The notes under the pieces are model-generated. The model was not told the origin of the DNA. It did no database searches and worked only from the letters and a program-made list of their open reading frames with translations. From Tetranychus cinnabarinus (Eukaryota; Arthropoda; Arachnida; Trombidiformes; Tetranychidae): DNA of 64,000 nt. Of this stretch, positions 39,696 through 51,667 are shown piece by piece. The stretch lies in NCBI GenBank assembly GCA_022266195.1, contig WHVY01000003.1, positions 4,340,001 to 4,404,000 of the forward strand. Direction: 5' to 3'. How positions within the stretch are numbered: the first letter of the stretch is position 1; every line of letters starts with the position of its first letter. Made by a program: the position numbers and the translations under genes.

Positions 39696-40469
39696 AATTT
39701 CAAAATGAGAGATAAGCAATCAAATAATAATTAACAGTTTGCTAACACATTGAAAAAGACCCGGAGGATAAGGCAATAACAATAACCTGGAATGGTGATT
39801 ACATTTGAAAGCTAAGTTGATAGCCAGCTTTAGAACTGATATCAAGTCTGAATCACGGAACAGTGTTAGGTCGAAAAACTTAAGAAAATATATAAATTAT
39901 ATACAACTAAAAACACAAAGATATAAAAATATTACATTAATTTAGCAAAATAAGAATGAGATAACTTTGTCGACCTAAATCTCAAGTCAATGCAAGGGAG
40001 CTTTATTAAATTGCAAAATTACAATGGTTAATCAGGCACATCTGTTTGATAAGACAATTCAACATTTTAGATATATCTATTGAAATTGAATATTACAAAC
40101 ATTAAGGACAGTTGATTATGAATTTTACTAGACTAATTATCTTCAATAGGAGATAACTTTGACAAATGAGGTGAATATAATTTTATGAAGATCTGATTGG
40201 TTAAGCCGTGAAAAACAGGACAATTGAGCAATTTGACCAAAAAACTGAATCGAAAAGTTAATTTTAAAGATCGTGGTCAAGGCACCTTCTTTTGACAATC
40301 AAAATTTGGTTTTGGTACTCAAAAAAAGTAGCGATGTTTACACCAACTAAAGCCAGTTACCTGTCAGTAGTACATTTTTATGAGTTGTACGATTATATTT
40401 TTAAAACTAACAATAATACAATGGAAATGAACCTGGGCTTATCATTTTAGGAAGCTCAAATTTTTCACA
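39388..40469. repeat. Duplicated VPS18 5' end and upstream region, copy 1
   Basis: This segment holds VPS18 exons 3 (part) to 1 and about 700 bp upstream. It matches 42764-43655 in the same orientation, with an internal loss of VPS18 exon 1 start sequence in the second copy. The stretch 40140-40398 is nearly identical to 43376-43650. At its right end it carries the QSOX fragment described separately. Confidence 0.9.
40417..40469 (+). pseudogene. 53 bp fragment of QSOX exon 1
   Basis: Identical over 53 bases to 44427-44479, within the first exon of QSOX (around residues 29-46, from the word acaatggaaatgaacctggg). It lacks a start, a thioredoxin CxxC and any downstream exon. It directly abuts the duplicated VPS18 upstream region, echoing the VPS18-QSOX head-to-head order seen at 42635-44479. 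Confidence 0.85.
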
Positions 40470-40813
40470 AACAAATTTTATTTTGAGACTGTAGTGTTGT
40501 TGATTATTTAAACATTTATTAGCATCATTTGTACTTTCTTGATTTAGGGTGATTATTGAAAGTAGTTTAAAATATGCTGGTTCTCTGATCAATAATCCTG
40601 GAAATTTTAGTGGAAATGGCTGACTTATAGTCAGAATGGTAGATTTGACGGCAATAGTCTCGGAAATCAAAATTAATTTGAGGTGATTGATGAATTGATA
40701 AATACAGAAGGCATTGTTTTAAATTCCGTATTAATTAAAGAAAGGCAATTCGTTGGATGAAATTTTCTTGCAAAAAAATCTTGTTGATTCTTTAAATTAT
40801 TGAAGAAATTTTG

Positions 40814-42271
40814 TCAATGTCCAGTACCATTGGTCTTAGAGACAGACGCTTCCCCTTGGTTCGACGATTCAGCAGCGAATTTCAAAGCATTGGCAAATGA
40901 TAGTAGAAATTCTTGACGTTCGTTTTGTAACTCCTTTTGGATAATAGAAAAATAAGGAATTAGATCTTGAGAAAAGTTAGCTAAGGTATAAGAGAGGGAA
41001 AACAAACCTGTCTCTGTTCTTTGATGATTTTTTTCAGTGAATCTGATCCAATTTCCCCAGAGCCATTAGTATAATCTGAGGAATTTATGTTAAAACTGGC
41101 ACCTAGATTTGATAGCGAAGTTAATGAGTCAAGTCGATTCTCTAAAGCAGCAAATCTTTCATTCACATCCCGACTTAATGCGTCGATGGAAGATTGAACA
41201 CGAGCTATTGCATCATTTATAGGGGCTAGAGCTGATGATAAAGATGATGAAGGATTAGAGTCAAAAGTTGAATATAGAGCAGAGGAAAGATTCAGACAGT
41301 TGATTGGACTACGATGTGGATGATTAGCTATCCGATTCGTGACTTCGTTTGTAATACTAGATCCAGTTTGATGTCTAGGAGGTAGATTTGAGTCATCGAG
41401 ATTTGAGCCAACTGGTAAAGGTGGAAGTGGTCTTGGATGAAACATTAGTGGAGCTGGTGTAGATGAGCCTCTAGATGAGCTAGAAGTTTGAGGTATTCTA
41501 GATATTTGAATGGTTGAATTGGCTGGTTCAACCTGAGATATATCAGGGCCAATGAAGGCCCTGTTAAAATTAGAAGCGCCTTCACTTGTTTGAACATTAT
41601 TAGATAATGACGGATTCAGAAGATTGGAAGTGAATGGTCTCTAAAAAGAAAACAGAAATGAATTTAATTTTTTTAAAGTGAACCAAAAAGAGCAAACAAC
41701 CAAAATTAACTTACGTAGACAGACTTTGAAATTGAAACAGTTGGCCTGAATGGCTGAACAGGAGCAGAAACTAAACTTTCAGGTGTATCATCTTCAGTTA
41801 CTGAATTGTTTGTTGTACTCGTTGGTACTCTCAGTAAATCTGGGAATGTCTCCAAGGGTGGCTCTGGTCTAAGGGGAACTCGAAAACTTTCTGGAGCATC
41901 ATCCTCTATTGCTGAACCTTCATCACCAGAACAGTCCCGGAGCGCATCATTATTTGCATTAGAGTCTTCAAACTGTTGGAAAAAGTTCAAAAGAAAAAAG
42001 TTAGAACAGTTAAGAGATAGAAGTTAAAAACGTTTTAGATTTTGACAAATATTGGGCACAATTTTTGCAATTCTCTAAACAAGCTTTCAGCGAAAGAAAG
42101 TAATTATCAGAATTTAATCAAATTAAATCATATACATCAACATGTAACAACATCATTTAAGATTTTGAGAAAGTTGAGTCTATAACCGGCGAGAACATAA
42201 AAATGAGTTTAGAGTTGAAGATATAAATTTAAAAAAATGATTCTTACCTGAGAACTCTTATCTCTGTTCAT
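40814..42271 (-). CDS. Unrecognised 344-aa protein, disordered with C-terminal coiled coil
   Basis: Exons 42271-42248, 41972-41715, 41640-41008 and 40933-40814 form a continuous 344-aa frame with good splice sites and a stop after KTNGTGH. I do not recognise the family. The N-terminal 100 residues are acidic and Pro-rich with a repeated motif, EDDAPESF and EDDTPESL, each followed by a Pro-rich segment. The middle is Ser/Pro-rich, with RPLPPLPVGS as a possible SH3-type ligand. Residues about 240-280 (AIARVQSSIDALSRDVNERF, then ALENRLDSL) and about 300-325 (KKIIKEQRQELQNERQEF) are predicted amphipathic or coiled-coil helices. There is no signal peptide or membrane segment. The gene sits between two copies of a VPS18/QSOX-derived duplication. 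Exon 4 depends on an AG acceptor with a weak pyrimidine tract and is the least sure. Confidence 0.7.
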
Positions 42272-42634
42272 GATTTTAATTGAATGGAAAGCTAAAAGTA
42301 TTATAAAAATAATTAATTTTCTTACTCTAAGAACATAACAAAATTGAAGACAAAAACAAATTGAAAAACAAAAGGTCCCTCCAAAGATTGTTTTATTCGG
42401 TTAAAAAGTTAGCCTCCGGCAGAGACTAGGCGTTTGGTTACCAAGTAACTAGTAAACTTGGTGGGATATTTAAGTCAAACACTGACTCAATGCGACACGT
42501 TTTGATCTCATTAAGAGCACAAAAAGCGGTAGAAAGAGCGATCTATGATTAGCAATGACTAGTCAATCACACTAACAAAGAGACTAATTAATTTCGTGTT
42601 CAAATTCATCGATAATAAAATTGTCAGAAACAGT

Positions 42635-43031
42635 GATTGATTGCTTGATGGCAAAACATTAATTTTACATTTGAGAAATTTTTTAAGAGCTTCTTGATCT
42701 TTAAGTTGCATAAATTTCAATGCAACTTCGTCAAAACTCTTACCACTCTGAGCGTATAGTTGAAGCTAAATGTGTGATGACATCTTCAGGTCTATAATGA
42801 ATGAATACATAAAATTAAAAAATATGCAACGAATTGAAAACAAAGAAATAAAATCTTACGCGAAGTTTATCTTATGTCTCTTGAATATCGGAGGTTTCCC
42901 TTCTTCATCTTCGTACACTCCAATAATCTATACAAAAAAAGATGAAAAATCAATTTAGCAAAACAGCTGATTGATCAAAACAAGGCAGAAACATACCTTT
43001 GGCCTGATTGATGGTTGTCCATATTGTCCAA
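42635..43031 (-). pseudogene. Truncated VPS18 copy (parts of exons 7, 3, 2, 1)
   Basis: Bases 42635-42761 match the middle of VPS18 exon 7 (about 37760-37887). They are joined directly to 42764-43031, which match 39388-39643: the end of exon 3, its intron, exon 2, the next intron and part of exon 1. The splice sites and introns are kept, while exons 4-6, 8-10 and the start codon are missing. A functional product is not expected. Confidence 0.88.
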
Positions 43032-43655
43032 GTTAATAGCCAGCTTTAGAATTGATATTAATCCTAAATCACAAAACGGCGTTGGGTCAAAAAATAAATG
43101 AACAAATACAAATGATCTACAACTAATAATACTAAGATCTAAAAATAATACATTAATTTAACAAAATAAGAATGAGATAACTTTGTCGACCTACAATCTC
43201 AATGTAGATCTCAAGTCAATAGAAGGGGACTTTATTAAATTGCAAGATTACAAAGGTTAATCAGGCACATCTGTTTGAAAAGACAATTCAACAGTTAATT
43301 CAACATTTTAGATATATCTATTGAAATTGAATATTACAAACATTAAGGGCAGTTGATTATGAATTTTACTAGATTGATTATCTTCAATAGGAGATAACTT
43401 TGACAAATGAGGTGAATATAATTTTATGAAGATCTGATTGGTTAAGCCGTGAAAAACAGGACAATTGAGCAATTTGACCAAAAAACTGAATCGAAAAGTT
43501 AATTTTAAAGATCGTGGTCAAGGCACCTTCTTTTGACAATCAAAATTTGGTTTTGGTACTGAAAAAAGTAGCGATGTTTACACCAACTAAAGCCAGTTAC
43601 CTGTCAGTAGTACATTTTTATGAGTTGTATGATTATTTTTTTAAAACTAATAATA
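42764..43655. repeat. Duplicated VPS18 5' end and upstream region, copy 2
   Basis: Same-orientation partner of 39388-40398. Here it leads, after about 690 bp of sequence not found in copy 1, into the intact QSOX gene. Confidence 0.88.
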
Positions 43656-44342
43656 ACTACTAAATCAGCAGTACTGATTGTTGACGGTTTGTTCAAAATT
43701 TGAAGCAATAATTATATCTTGTTAACCTGATATAAAATTGTCAAAAATTGATCACAATCTATTTGGAATTGTTCACAATTATGTTTAACAAGATTATGGA
43801 TTGAAAATTGTAATGTAGTGCAAATCCATGGTTGCGCTTCTGGTTTGAAAGGATAAGATAGAGGCTTCAGCTGTTTTCCAAAAAACTGCTACAAGTATGG
43901 TTCTTCTTAAATTTTAATTTTCCATTTTTTTAACCCTTTAATGTGTTTCTTTATTACTTGATCATGTTTAAAATTTGTCCATTAGATGCTACTCAATGAA
44001 AAGAAAAATACCATTCTTCTATTTGATATCAGTATTTTACAAATTAAGGATTTTAAATGGTTACAAGTGGAAATAAAATGTAATGTAAGTACTCAATACA
44101 TTTATAGTGGACTATTTTATTCAAAATATCCTACTCATCATTATAATTTAATCCAATATGCTTGTATTTTTTCACTTTGTACTAATTTTTATTTTTATTT
44201 TCTTCTTTACTTCTCTTACCCGTGATTAAGTGATTATGTGGATTTATTATTGTCGCTATTGGATTACAAATTTGATCTATCCGATGAAAAAACAACTTGT
44301 TTCCTCATATTTAAATATTTTTCCAAATCACATTAATCAAAT
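43656..44342. other. QSOX upstream region
   Basis: AT-rich sequence between the duplicated block and QSOX. ORF 43986-44225 ends before the QSOX start and has no domain. Presumably the promoter. Confidence 0.4.
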
Positions 44343-46602
44343 ATGAAGCCTGTTTTCATTCATCAACTCATCTGTTCATTCATCATTACCACCTTGTTGA
44401 CGCTGATTAATGGCATTCCTATCTTGTACAATGGAAATGAACCTGGGCTTATCATTTTAGGAAGCTCAAATTTTTCACAGATTATTTTTCATCAAAACAA
44501 TACTTTTATAGTCGAATTTTATAACTCTTGGTGTGGCCATTGTGTCCGTTTTGCTCCGACCTGGAAAGCATTTGCAAAAGATATTCGTCATTGGTCATCC
44601 GTGGTCCGAGTTGCTGCTATCGATTGTGCAGAAGATTCAAATGTTAAACTTTGCAGTGACTATAATATCAATTTATTTCCCAGTGTTCGCTATTTTTGGC
44701 ACAATTATGACTTCAAAATTAACGGCCAACCCTTAACTACAAACATTGGGAATGTAGAATCTTTGAGACATGATTATTTGAACTGGTTGCATGGATCATG
44801 GTCTCATGGTGTTCCACAAAATTGGCCTAATCTTAACTATTTTGATCCTGGAAATCCTGAAGAGTTGACAAATATAACCAGAGCAGCATTGGATAGAGAT
44901 ATTTTAATATTGGTTGAAGGGGAAAAATCACATTTAGGAAGAGAAGTAATTTGAAAATTAGAAGACTCCGATTTCATGTTAATCTTCAGACTAATTATAT
45001 TTTGAATCTCACTTTTGTCTTTTCAGGTCATTTTGGATTTGTCACCATTTTTGGATAGTGTTATTGTGAGAAGAATCAAAACGGGACATTCTTGGTTAAA
45101 TCAACTCAACGAATCTCCTCTCCTTCTTCCGGTGATATTAAAGATCTCGAAAGATGGAAAACCTGTGATATTTAAAAGGTGAATTACAGGAAGAAATATT
45201 TATAGCATATTAGTTACTCTGAAAATATTATACGTTGAAAAGATTTTATCAGTGTTTAATTGTATGATGTTTAGTTAAAGATCAGATTATTTAGATTCTC
45301 GAATTAATCATTGATGCATAAAAGTGTAAACAATTATATTTAAGCGTTTTAGATTTAGAATTAGGATTAATTTAACTGTCACAATTATCGTAAATTATGC
45401 ACGTTTAGTGTACTTTTATTTTCAAATTTTCTTTATAGTGGCTAATAACATTTTTTTTTGTTTCTAGACCCGATGAACTTGGTCCCGATCATCGTAAGGT
45501 TACAGTCGAAAGAATAATGTCTGAATACAATTTAACTTACAAGGAAATAGAATCGTCATCATCATCTTCTAAAGCCTTTCAAGAGAGACTGAAAAATCAA
45601 CTTGTTGCGCCTAAATTAAAGCCTACAGATAACATTCACCTGTCGGATTTGTATCTATCCATCCGCGAGACGTTATACAAGCAAATACCTTTACACAAAA
45701 GTTTAGATTCGCACAAATTGCAAATTTTGAAAAGCTTTATCTCAATTTTGGATGATTATTTTCCATTCGATTCGGATTCACCCAAAATTTTTATAACATC
45801 TTTATCAAAATGGTTATCCACCCAAGTCCATGGATTGGAAATGGATGATTTCACCTCTGTTCTGGATAAATTAAACCAACATAATCCATTTCCGAAGCCG
45901 CAAAATTGGATTACATGTCAAGGCAGTGAGCCAGGTTTTCGTGGCTACCCTTGTTCATTGTGGTTATTATTTCACACGTTGACTGTTAACGAATATATCA
46001 AGACAAACGGTGAACCAAATGATCACAGAGTTTTATACACCATGCGAGATTACATAACCAACTTTTTCTCTTGTGCTGAATGTGCCAAACATTTTAGAGA
46101 AATGTCTTCTAATATGGAATCTAGTTTGATTAATCCAAACGGTTCAATTCTCTGGTTGTGGAGAGCTCATAATATTGTTAATAGGCGCTTAGCAAAAGAT
46201 TTAACGGAAGATCCAGTTCATCCAAAAACACAGTATCCACCAACATCTGTTTGTAATACTTGTTGGACTTCTGATGGACTTCGTTTCAATGAGACTCAAA
46301 CATTTAATTTTCTTCTAACTCGCTATCAAAGTGATAATCTGATAGGACTTAAATCCCATCTAAAACCATCTAAAAGTGATTTTATTAATTCTAATCCTGC
46401 CTTTGAATCATATGATCATGATTTTCAACATGTTGGCAATCTCTGGACCTGGCCAAATGTTATTCTCAACAGAATGGATATTAGTTTATGCTTACTTTTG
46501 TATGTTATTACTTCTTGTATGCTGTTGACATTCTGTTTTATACTTTCTATTAGGAAAAGACGCCGTAAAGAACACAAATTTCGATATCCGATGGCTCTTT
46601 AA
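44343..46602 (+). CDS. QSOX1: Sulfhydryl oxidase (quiescin/QSOX family)
   Basis: Exons 44343-44945, 45027-45178 and 45468-46602 give 629 aa. QSOX makes disulfides in secreted proteins, passing electrons from a thioredoxin domain through an Erv/FAD domain to oxygen. An N-terminal signal peptide (about 1-25) precedes a thioredoxin domain with WCGHC (Cys64, Cys67). A second, redox-inactive thioredoxin-like region spans about 170-290. The Erv/ALR domain starts near PQNWITCQGSEPGFRGYPCS, with the catalytic pair FFSCAEC (about 453-456) and HxxVNxRL as HNIVNRRL. The third pair is CNTC at about 513-516. A C-terminal membrane segment (about 590-612) with a basic RKRRRK tail indicates a type I Golgi/ER membrane form. 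Vertebrates have QSOX1 and QSOX2; I cannot assign one. Confidence 0.95.
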
Positions 46603-47249
46603 AATGGAAAAAATGAATCAGAAATGAGATTAATGTTGGTACAAAAATTTATTTAAAAACTCAATTCACAATTAGTTCTTGTGACTTAAATCAAACGCTT
46701 GTGAAACGCAGAACCATATTTTATTTCTTTATGTTTATCTTTTTATTATAAGAAATTTGTTATTTTACATTTATAATTGCAATGATAGTGATCTTATTGA
46801 TTTTTAACAGTAAAAAATGCTTATAAATTATTTATGAGTAAGAAAAAAATCTATCTGAATTAAGAATTGTTACAATTATTGAAAAAAACTTGTCATGGTG
46901 TTAGCTGAACACAATTTTTCTGTTAAAATATTAATTTACAATATTATCTTAAATTTAAAATTCGTAGAGGGTTTATATTTGAAAATATCGATTTAGGTTA
47001 TTTTGAGCGATTCAGATTAGAGCAAATAGTGTTCAATTGATCTGAAGTAGAAAGAATATATTCATGCTTTCTGAAGCGTCAACTCAATTAACAGATTATG
47101 ATCGAATTGGTAATTTATTATAAATTTTACCATTAATTCTTCATCTTGTCTCCTTTTGAATGAAACCATTCTAGTCATAAATTCGTGTTCAAAATAGTCT
47201 AAAGTTGATTAGATTAATTTAAAAAAATTATTTCGATGAAAACTTTAAA
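46603..47249. other. Convergent 3' flank of QSOX and PIX
   Basis: AT-rich. A minus-strand AATAAA (tttatt on plus, 47114-47119) about 130 bases past the PIX stop is a candidate poly(A) signal. No gene seen. Confidence 0.45.
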
Positions 47250-49258
47250 TTACTTGTAAATCATAGATGCGAGGGAATCTACTTTGGCAGCTAATCTTTT
47301 TCTTGACTGGCGTTCTTTTTTGAACCAACTATTCAGAGATTCTAATTGGAGTTTCAGACCTTTAACGTCATCCACAATGGTTGACAAATTTATCGATTGT
47401 TTATCTTCGGCAATAGACTGATCACCCATTTTACCAAAAATATGCTTATCAATACCTCGGATCGGTTGAAGTTGAGTTGCATTGGCCATTTTTGCTCGAT
47501 TACTTTGACAGTAAGCTTCGATGACTTGGAGAATTGCCATATCATTGGCTTGACTAACATCTCCTTCCAAATTTATTTTGCTTAACGCATCACGACTCAA
47601 AGTACTTGAACCATCGAAATCACTGCTAGAACCCGAAATACGTATTGGTGGGTGAGGTAAAAGACTTTTCCAAGCCCAATACTTGCTTCGATTGTTTTCC
47701 ATATGAACAGGAGTCATTGGACTTTCAGATGCAATAGCATGATGGATTGGACTAGCTCGAATCTCTTTCAAAGGCGTTTCTAGGCCTTTGCTTTCAAGTT
47801 TACTTTTACATTTATGCATCATACTGATCCACTTTCTAATATCTTCAGGATTAACGCAGGACAATACATATTTACCGGTATCCTCAGAATTAGGATCGGC
47901 AACCAGCAAATGAAATGTAGTTTTAGTGCTTTGAATATCAGGTAAACGAGGTAAAGTTACATTCATTAGCAATAACTTATCCTCATAAACAAAAGAAGTC
48001 ATTTCATCACTGACTGAGAGAAGAACCAAACAGGCAGGAAATAATACAAGATATCGATCTTTTTTAACTGTCTCTGAAGATTGAGGTGACTGTAGCACAG
48101 TTACTGGACCCATATGACAGACAGAACCTAAACTTTCAATAGGATCAGTGGATGTTGGCCAATTACGAACGTTGCCTAACATTACTTCCAATTCCATTTC
48201 TTTTTGGCGACGAAGTTGCAAACAAGATGTGACTAGTTCTCTGAATATGAAACTAGCTCTTTGTATATCCCCACGATCAGGATGAGCATCATTAGTGTAT
48301 CTTTGCAATTCTTGTAGGTAGGATGGATATTTGTCAAGGTGTCTGAATGTTAAACTTAATCCACTGGTGATTAGAATTAAATAATTAGTAGTATTTGGTT
48401 GATTGCCCAAAGTTTCTTTCAGTAAGTTACACACTTTTTCTGTTTGTAATTCAATAAGATGCACGAATTTAGGATGGATTGAGCAATAGTTGAAGTGAAC
48501 TTCTTTGATGGCTGTTGCATGGCTCATAAAGCAACCACCAATCCTCAAGTCTTTATTTTCCTCTCGGACCGCTTCAAGAGCCTCACAAAATTTACTATGA
48601 GTCTCAATAACTGTTTTATAGCATTCAACAGTCAACTCAGTTTCCTCTTTGGATAAGCTATAATTAAAAACAAAAAATCAATAGTTAAGGATAATGATAA
48701 AATAATCAGTTATATTTTAACTTACATCTGTGACTTTTGTAAAGGCAAAAGGTATGTTTGCAGGACATTTTGTAGTTCGGCAACATAATTTTTTTCCGTC
48801 TCAATCAAATCGCTAAAAACCTAAAAAAGAGAAAGTTATTAAAATGATAAATCAAAAGAGTTAAACATCATTTGACTTACAGAGGTTCGATTAGATTGAA
48901 GATTGTGATCTTTATTAAAAGTATCAATAAATTGTTGATCAAGAAGAGAATGTGCATGGTCTGGATGAAGAGGTGTAACATAACCAGCAGGAAACCAACC
49001 GGTGATCCTTTTGGCTAAGTGAGTTCCTTCATACCAACCACCTTCAGGTGTTTGTGTTAAAATAATTAAATCGTCCTTTTGGAAGCATAATTCGTCATTA
49101 TTGGCACCTTTGAATGGGTAGATAGCTTTGACAATTTTGAGATAATTTTTATTGGAAACATATCCACTATCACTTGAAGTTAACACAGACCGAGTTTCAT
49201 TGGTATCTTGGTTTGGCGAAACATCAGTCTCCTCTTTGGATCCGATTACAGTAGACAT
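47250..49258 (-). CDS. ARHGEF7: PIX/Cool Rho guanine nucleotide exchange factor
   Basis: Exons 49258-48881, 48820-48726 and 48657-47250 give 626 aa. PIX proteins activate Rac/Cdc42 and join PAK and GIT at adhesions and synapses. The SH3 domain (about 41-97) reads KAIYPFKGANNDELCFQKDD and GWYEG. The RhoGEF (DH) domain begins around exon 2 (FSDLIETEKNYVAELQNVLQ) and continues through GGCFMSHATAIKEV and LDKYPSYLQELQRY. The PH domain (about 325-425) contains YLVLFPACLVLLS. A GIT-binding region has DMAILQVIEAYC (about 528), and the C terminus is a coiled coil (about 580-626) like that used for trimerisation. It lacks the N-terminal calponin-homology domain of alpha-PIX and of some beta-PIX forms, unless a 5' exon is missed. 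No in-frame stop was checked upstream beyond the exon. Confidence 0.94.
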
Positions 49259-50105
49259 AATTCCGCTTAAGAGTTAAATTAGGGCAAAAAACTGACGTAT
49301 TAATAAAAACACAAATTAAAATGCTGAAAATTAGCTCGATCATATGCGTTGGTTGAACCAACCCATTGTATCTTGTCGCAGCAATAATATTGCTCTTTAA
49401 AATTAAATCACTATGGAGATGGTTTAGGCGCATTTATTTTAAATATGAAACAACTTGATTTTCTCAATAAAATATTCCTTTTAGGTGTTTTATCAATATC
49501 TGGCTAACAATATTTTTGATTTTATAAATTCTAATTAATCTTAAATCAATAAATTACAATGATAAATATGATAAATAATAAATCTGTCCACTCCGTAACT
49601 ATGATAATGCAGCATAATGGGAATATTTGTACATATAAACTGACAAGTACCTCCCTGTAATTCCTGATAAATCCCTGATGAGCAAAAGTCAGATTGAAAT
49701 ATTTCGAAGCACTTAAAAATATAATATCAAAGATGAAATTTTAGCAATAAAATGAGCGGTTCAATGATTATAGATGCAGTCGTAATAGATTAAAATCGAT
49801 ACATTTGGTGCAAATTTTATTGATTAACAATTAGCTGAAACAGAAGTTACAATTGCTATTTATATTTATTAAGCATCTATCTCTCGTTATTATTGACCAT
49901 TATTATAGATACATGTATAATAACTATCACAATAGCATCAATATTTGTATATTATCAAGCTGATTAATTGAGAAATTGCTACAAACTAAATTGTAATGCA
50001 TTAAAAGTAAAACTTTCACAAATTAAATAATTGTTTAACTCAATGCTTGATGTTTAAAATAATTTTTGTCTGTAACTTTGAATAATTTAAATAAAAATAA
50101 GATCA
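49259..50105. other. Gene-free interval
   Basis: AT-rich sequence between the PIX start and the receptor gene stop (both minus strand). It should contain the PIX promoter. ORF 49224-49433 is not supported. Confidence 0.45.
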
Positions 50106-51667
50106 TTATTTGATAAGCACAGGGATAAGTTTGACTATAATTATTTCAATGAGTTGAATAACTGACACAAAGATTAGAGATCCAATGAATATGTAGCATA
50201 TTTGATTGAATCCATTCCAATTCAATGATTTCCAATTCAGATCATTTGATTTACGATTCTTGTAAAAATCAAACTTGGTCAAGTAGTAGAAGTTCAGCAA
50301 GAAATCAATGTAAGCTTCGTTTAGGTTTTTTTCGGTGATTCCACTCTCAAAGGACCTTATGATTCTGTAGAGTTCAAATGCAAAGTCAGATATTAGAGTC
50401 AGATTGTATATTGAAATATGAAACACAGATTAAACTTACACTTTATTGAGCTTAGCGAAGTTTGAGTTTTCAAAAAAATTGAAGTCGACAAGAATAGCTT
50501 GTAAAGATTTATGAAAAGGCCTTTCTGAGAAATATAACTCCTGATTAGCTTCCAGAAATCCATTTGAAGAGATAGCAATCTGAGCAAGTTTTTTACTTTT
50601 ACCAGAAAGGAAAGTACACATTTTATCCTTCTCTTCCTTCATGAAAGGTATCGGTCCTAATTCAAAAGGCTGGTCAAGTCCTTCAGCTTTGGCCTTTTCA
50701 AAAACATCTCCATAGTCTCTGGTTACTTTGGCTGCAAATAAGTCGTACATTGACAATCCCTCGATAAAGAATGGCGATTTATCGTAATCAAGAATATCTC
50801 TCAGAGTTTCAATTTTAACATCGTTATTCCCAACAATGGTTTGGGTATTGAATGCAGCACCAAAAATGTATAAAGGGATCATCAAGATAATCATTTGGGT
50901 GAAACAAAACAATGATGAACGATTAGTTAAATGCTGGTTAAATGAGATAACAAACGTTTTATAAATAACTGTGAATAAAGACTTTATATTGAAATATTTA
51001 ACAGCAGCCAATTCCAATATGAATATGGCTAATATAGCAACAAGGACAGGGATTGAATAGATTGAGATTAAACTTGAAACGACAGCTGAAGTATCGTCAA
51101 TTGTATTCCGTATACTACTGATGAGGTAATCCTCTTCGGATATAACCTGCGAGAAGCGACCTGGAGGTCTCTGTATGCTTAGTGATAATGGTATGAAGCA
51201 CACATCAATTTTCTGGTTAAGTAGTCAAGAACAAGCAATATTGATTAATATTTATGAGTGTTTACTTAATTGCTAAAAGTAATGAAATAAAGATCACAAT
51301 TGCAAATAATGTATTTCGTATAAACTTACCCCTTCTTGCATCAAACCCAAAACACCATCATGATAACCAGTTTCTGTAAGCACACCCAATTGACCAGTTT
51401 CTGGTAAATGAAATTTCAAACTAAAAAATGGTTAAAAATGTTAAATGATAAACTTGACTGAAGAGTTACTTGAAAGGGCCATAATCAGCCGTTAAAGATG
51501 CAATCTCTTTCAGAGACTTAAGGCCAGGAACAATTTGACCATCTTCCTCGATAAATCCGTCAGAAAAAGGCAACTAAAGCAAAGAATCAGTGTTTTATTC
51601 AATGCGTTTGTGAAGATCAACCTTTACTTACTGTAAAGACACCGACTGAAAGATTCGTTGGTTCCAT
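50106..51667 (-). CDS. Divergent ionotropic receptor (IR/iGluR-like)
   Basis: Exons 51667-51632, 51573-51470, 51420-51330, 51212-50440 and 50364-50106 give 420 aa. The layout is that of an ionotropic glutamate receptor/IR. A ligand-binding half S1 starts almost at the Met (LSVGVFTLPFSDGFIEEDGQ, then DGVLGLMQEGKIDVCFIPLS). The first membrane helix is at about 145-168, and a weak pore-loop region follows. A second helix ends in IFGAAFNTQTIVG at the place of the family's SYTANLxAFLT. S2 then begins with IETLRDIL, and a last helix lies near the C terminus (about 390-415). The S1 Arg of PLSLSIQRP aligns with the glutamate-binding Arg of PLTITxxRE. There is no signal peptide, so a 5' exon may be missing or the gene may be truncated. 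Family assignment is from motif order and topology only. Confidence 0.72.

Noticed and set aside
40407..40670. 87-aa minus-strand ORF downstream of the 344-aa gene
   Set aside because: It overlaps the antisense of the QSOX fragment and has no splice connection or domain; treated as chance.
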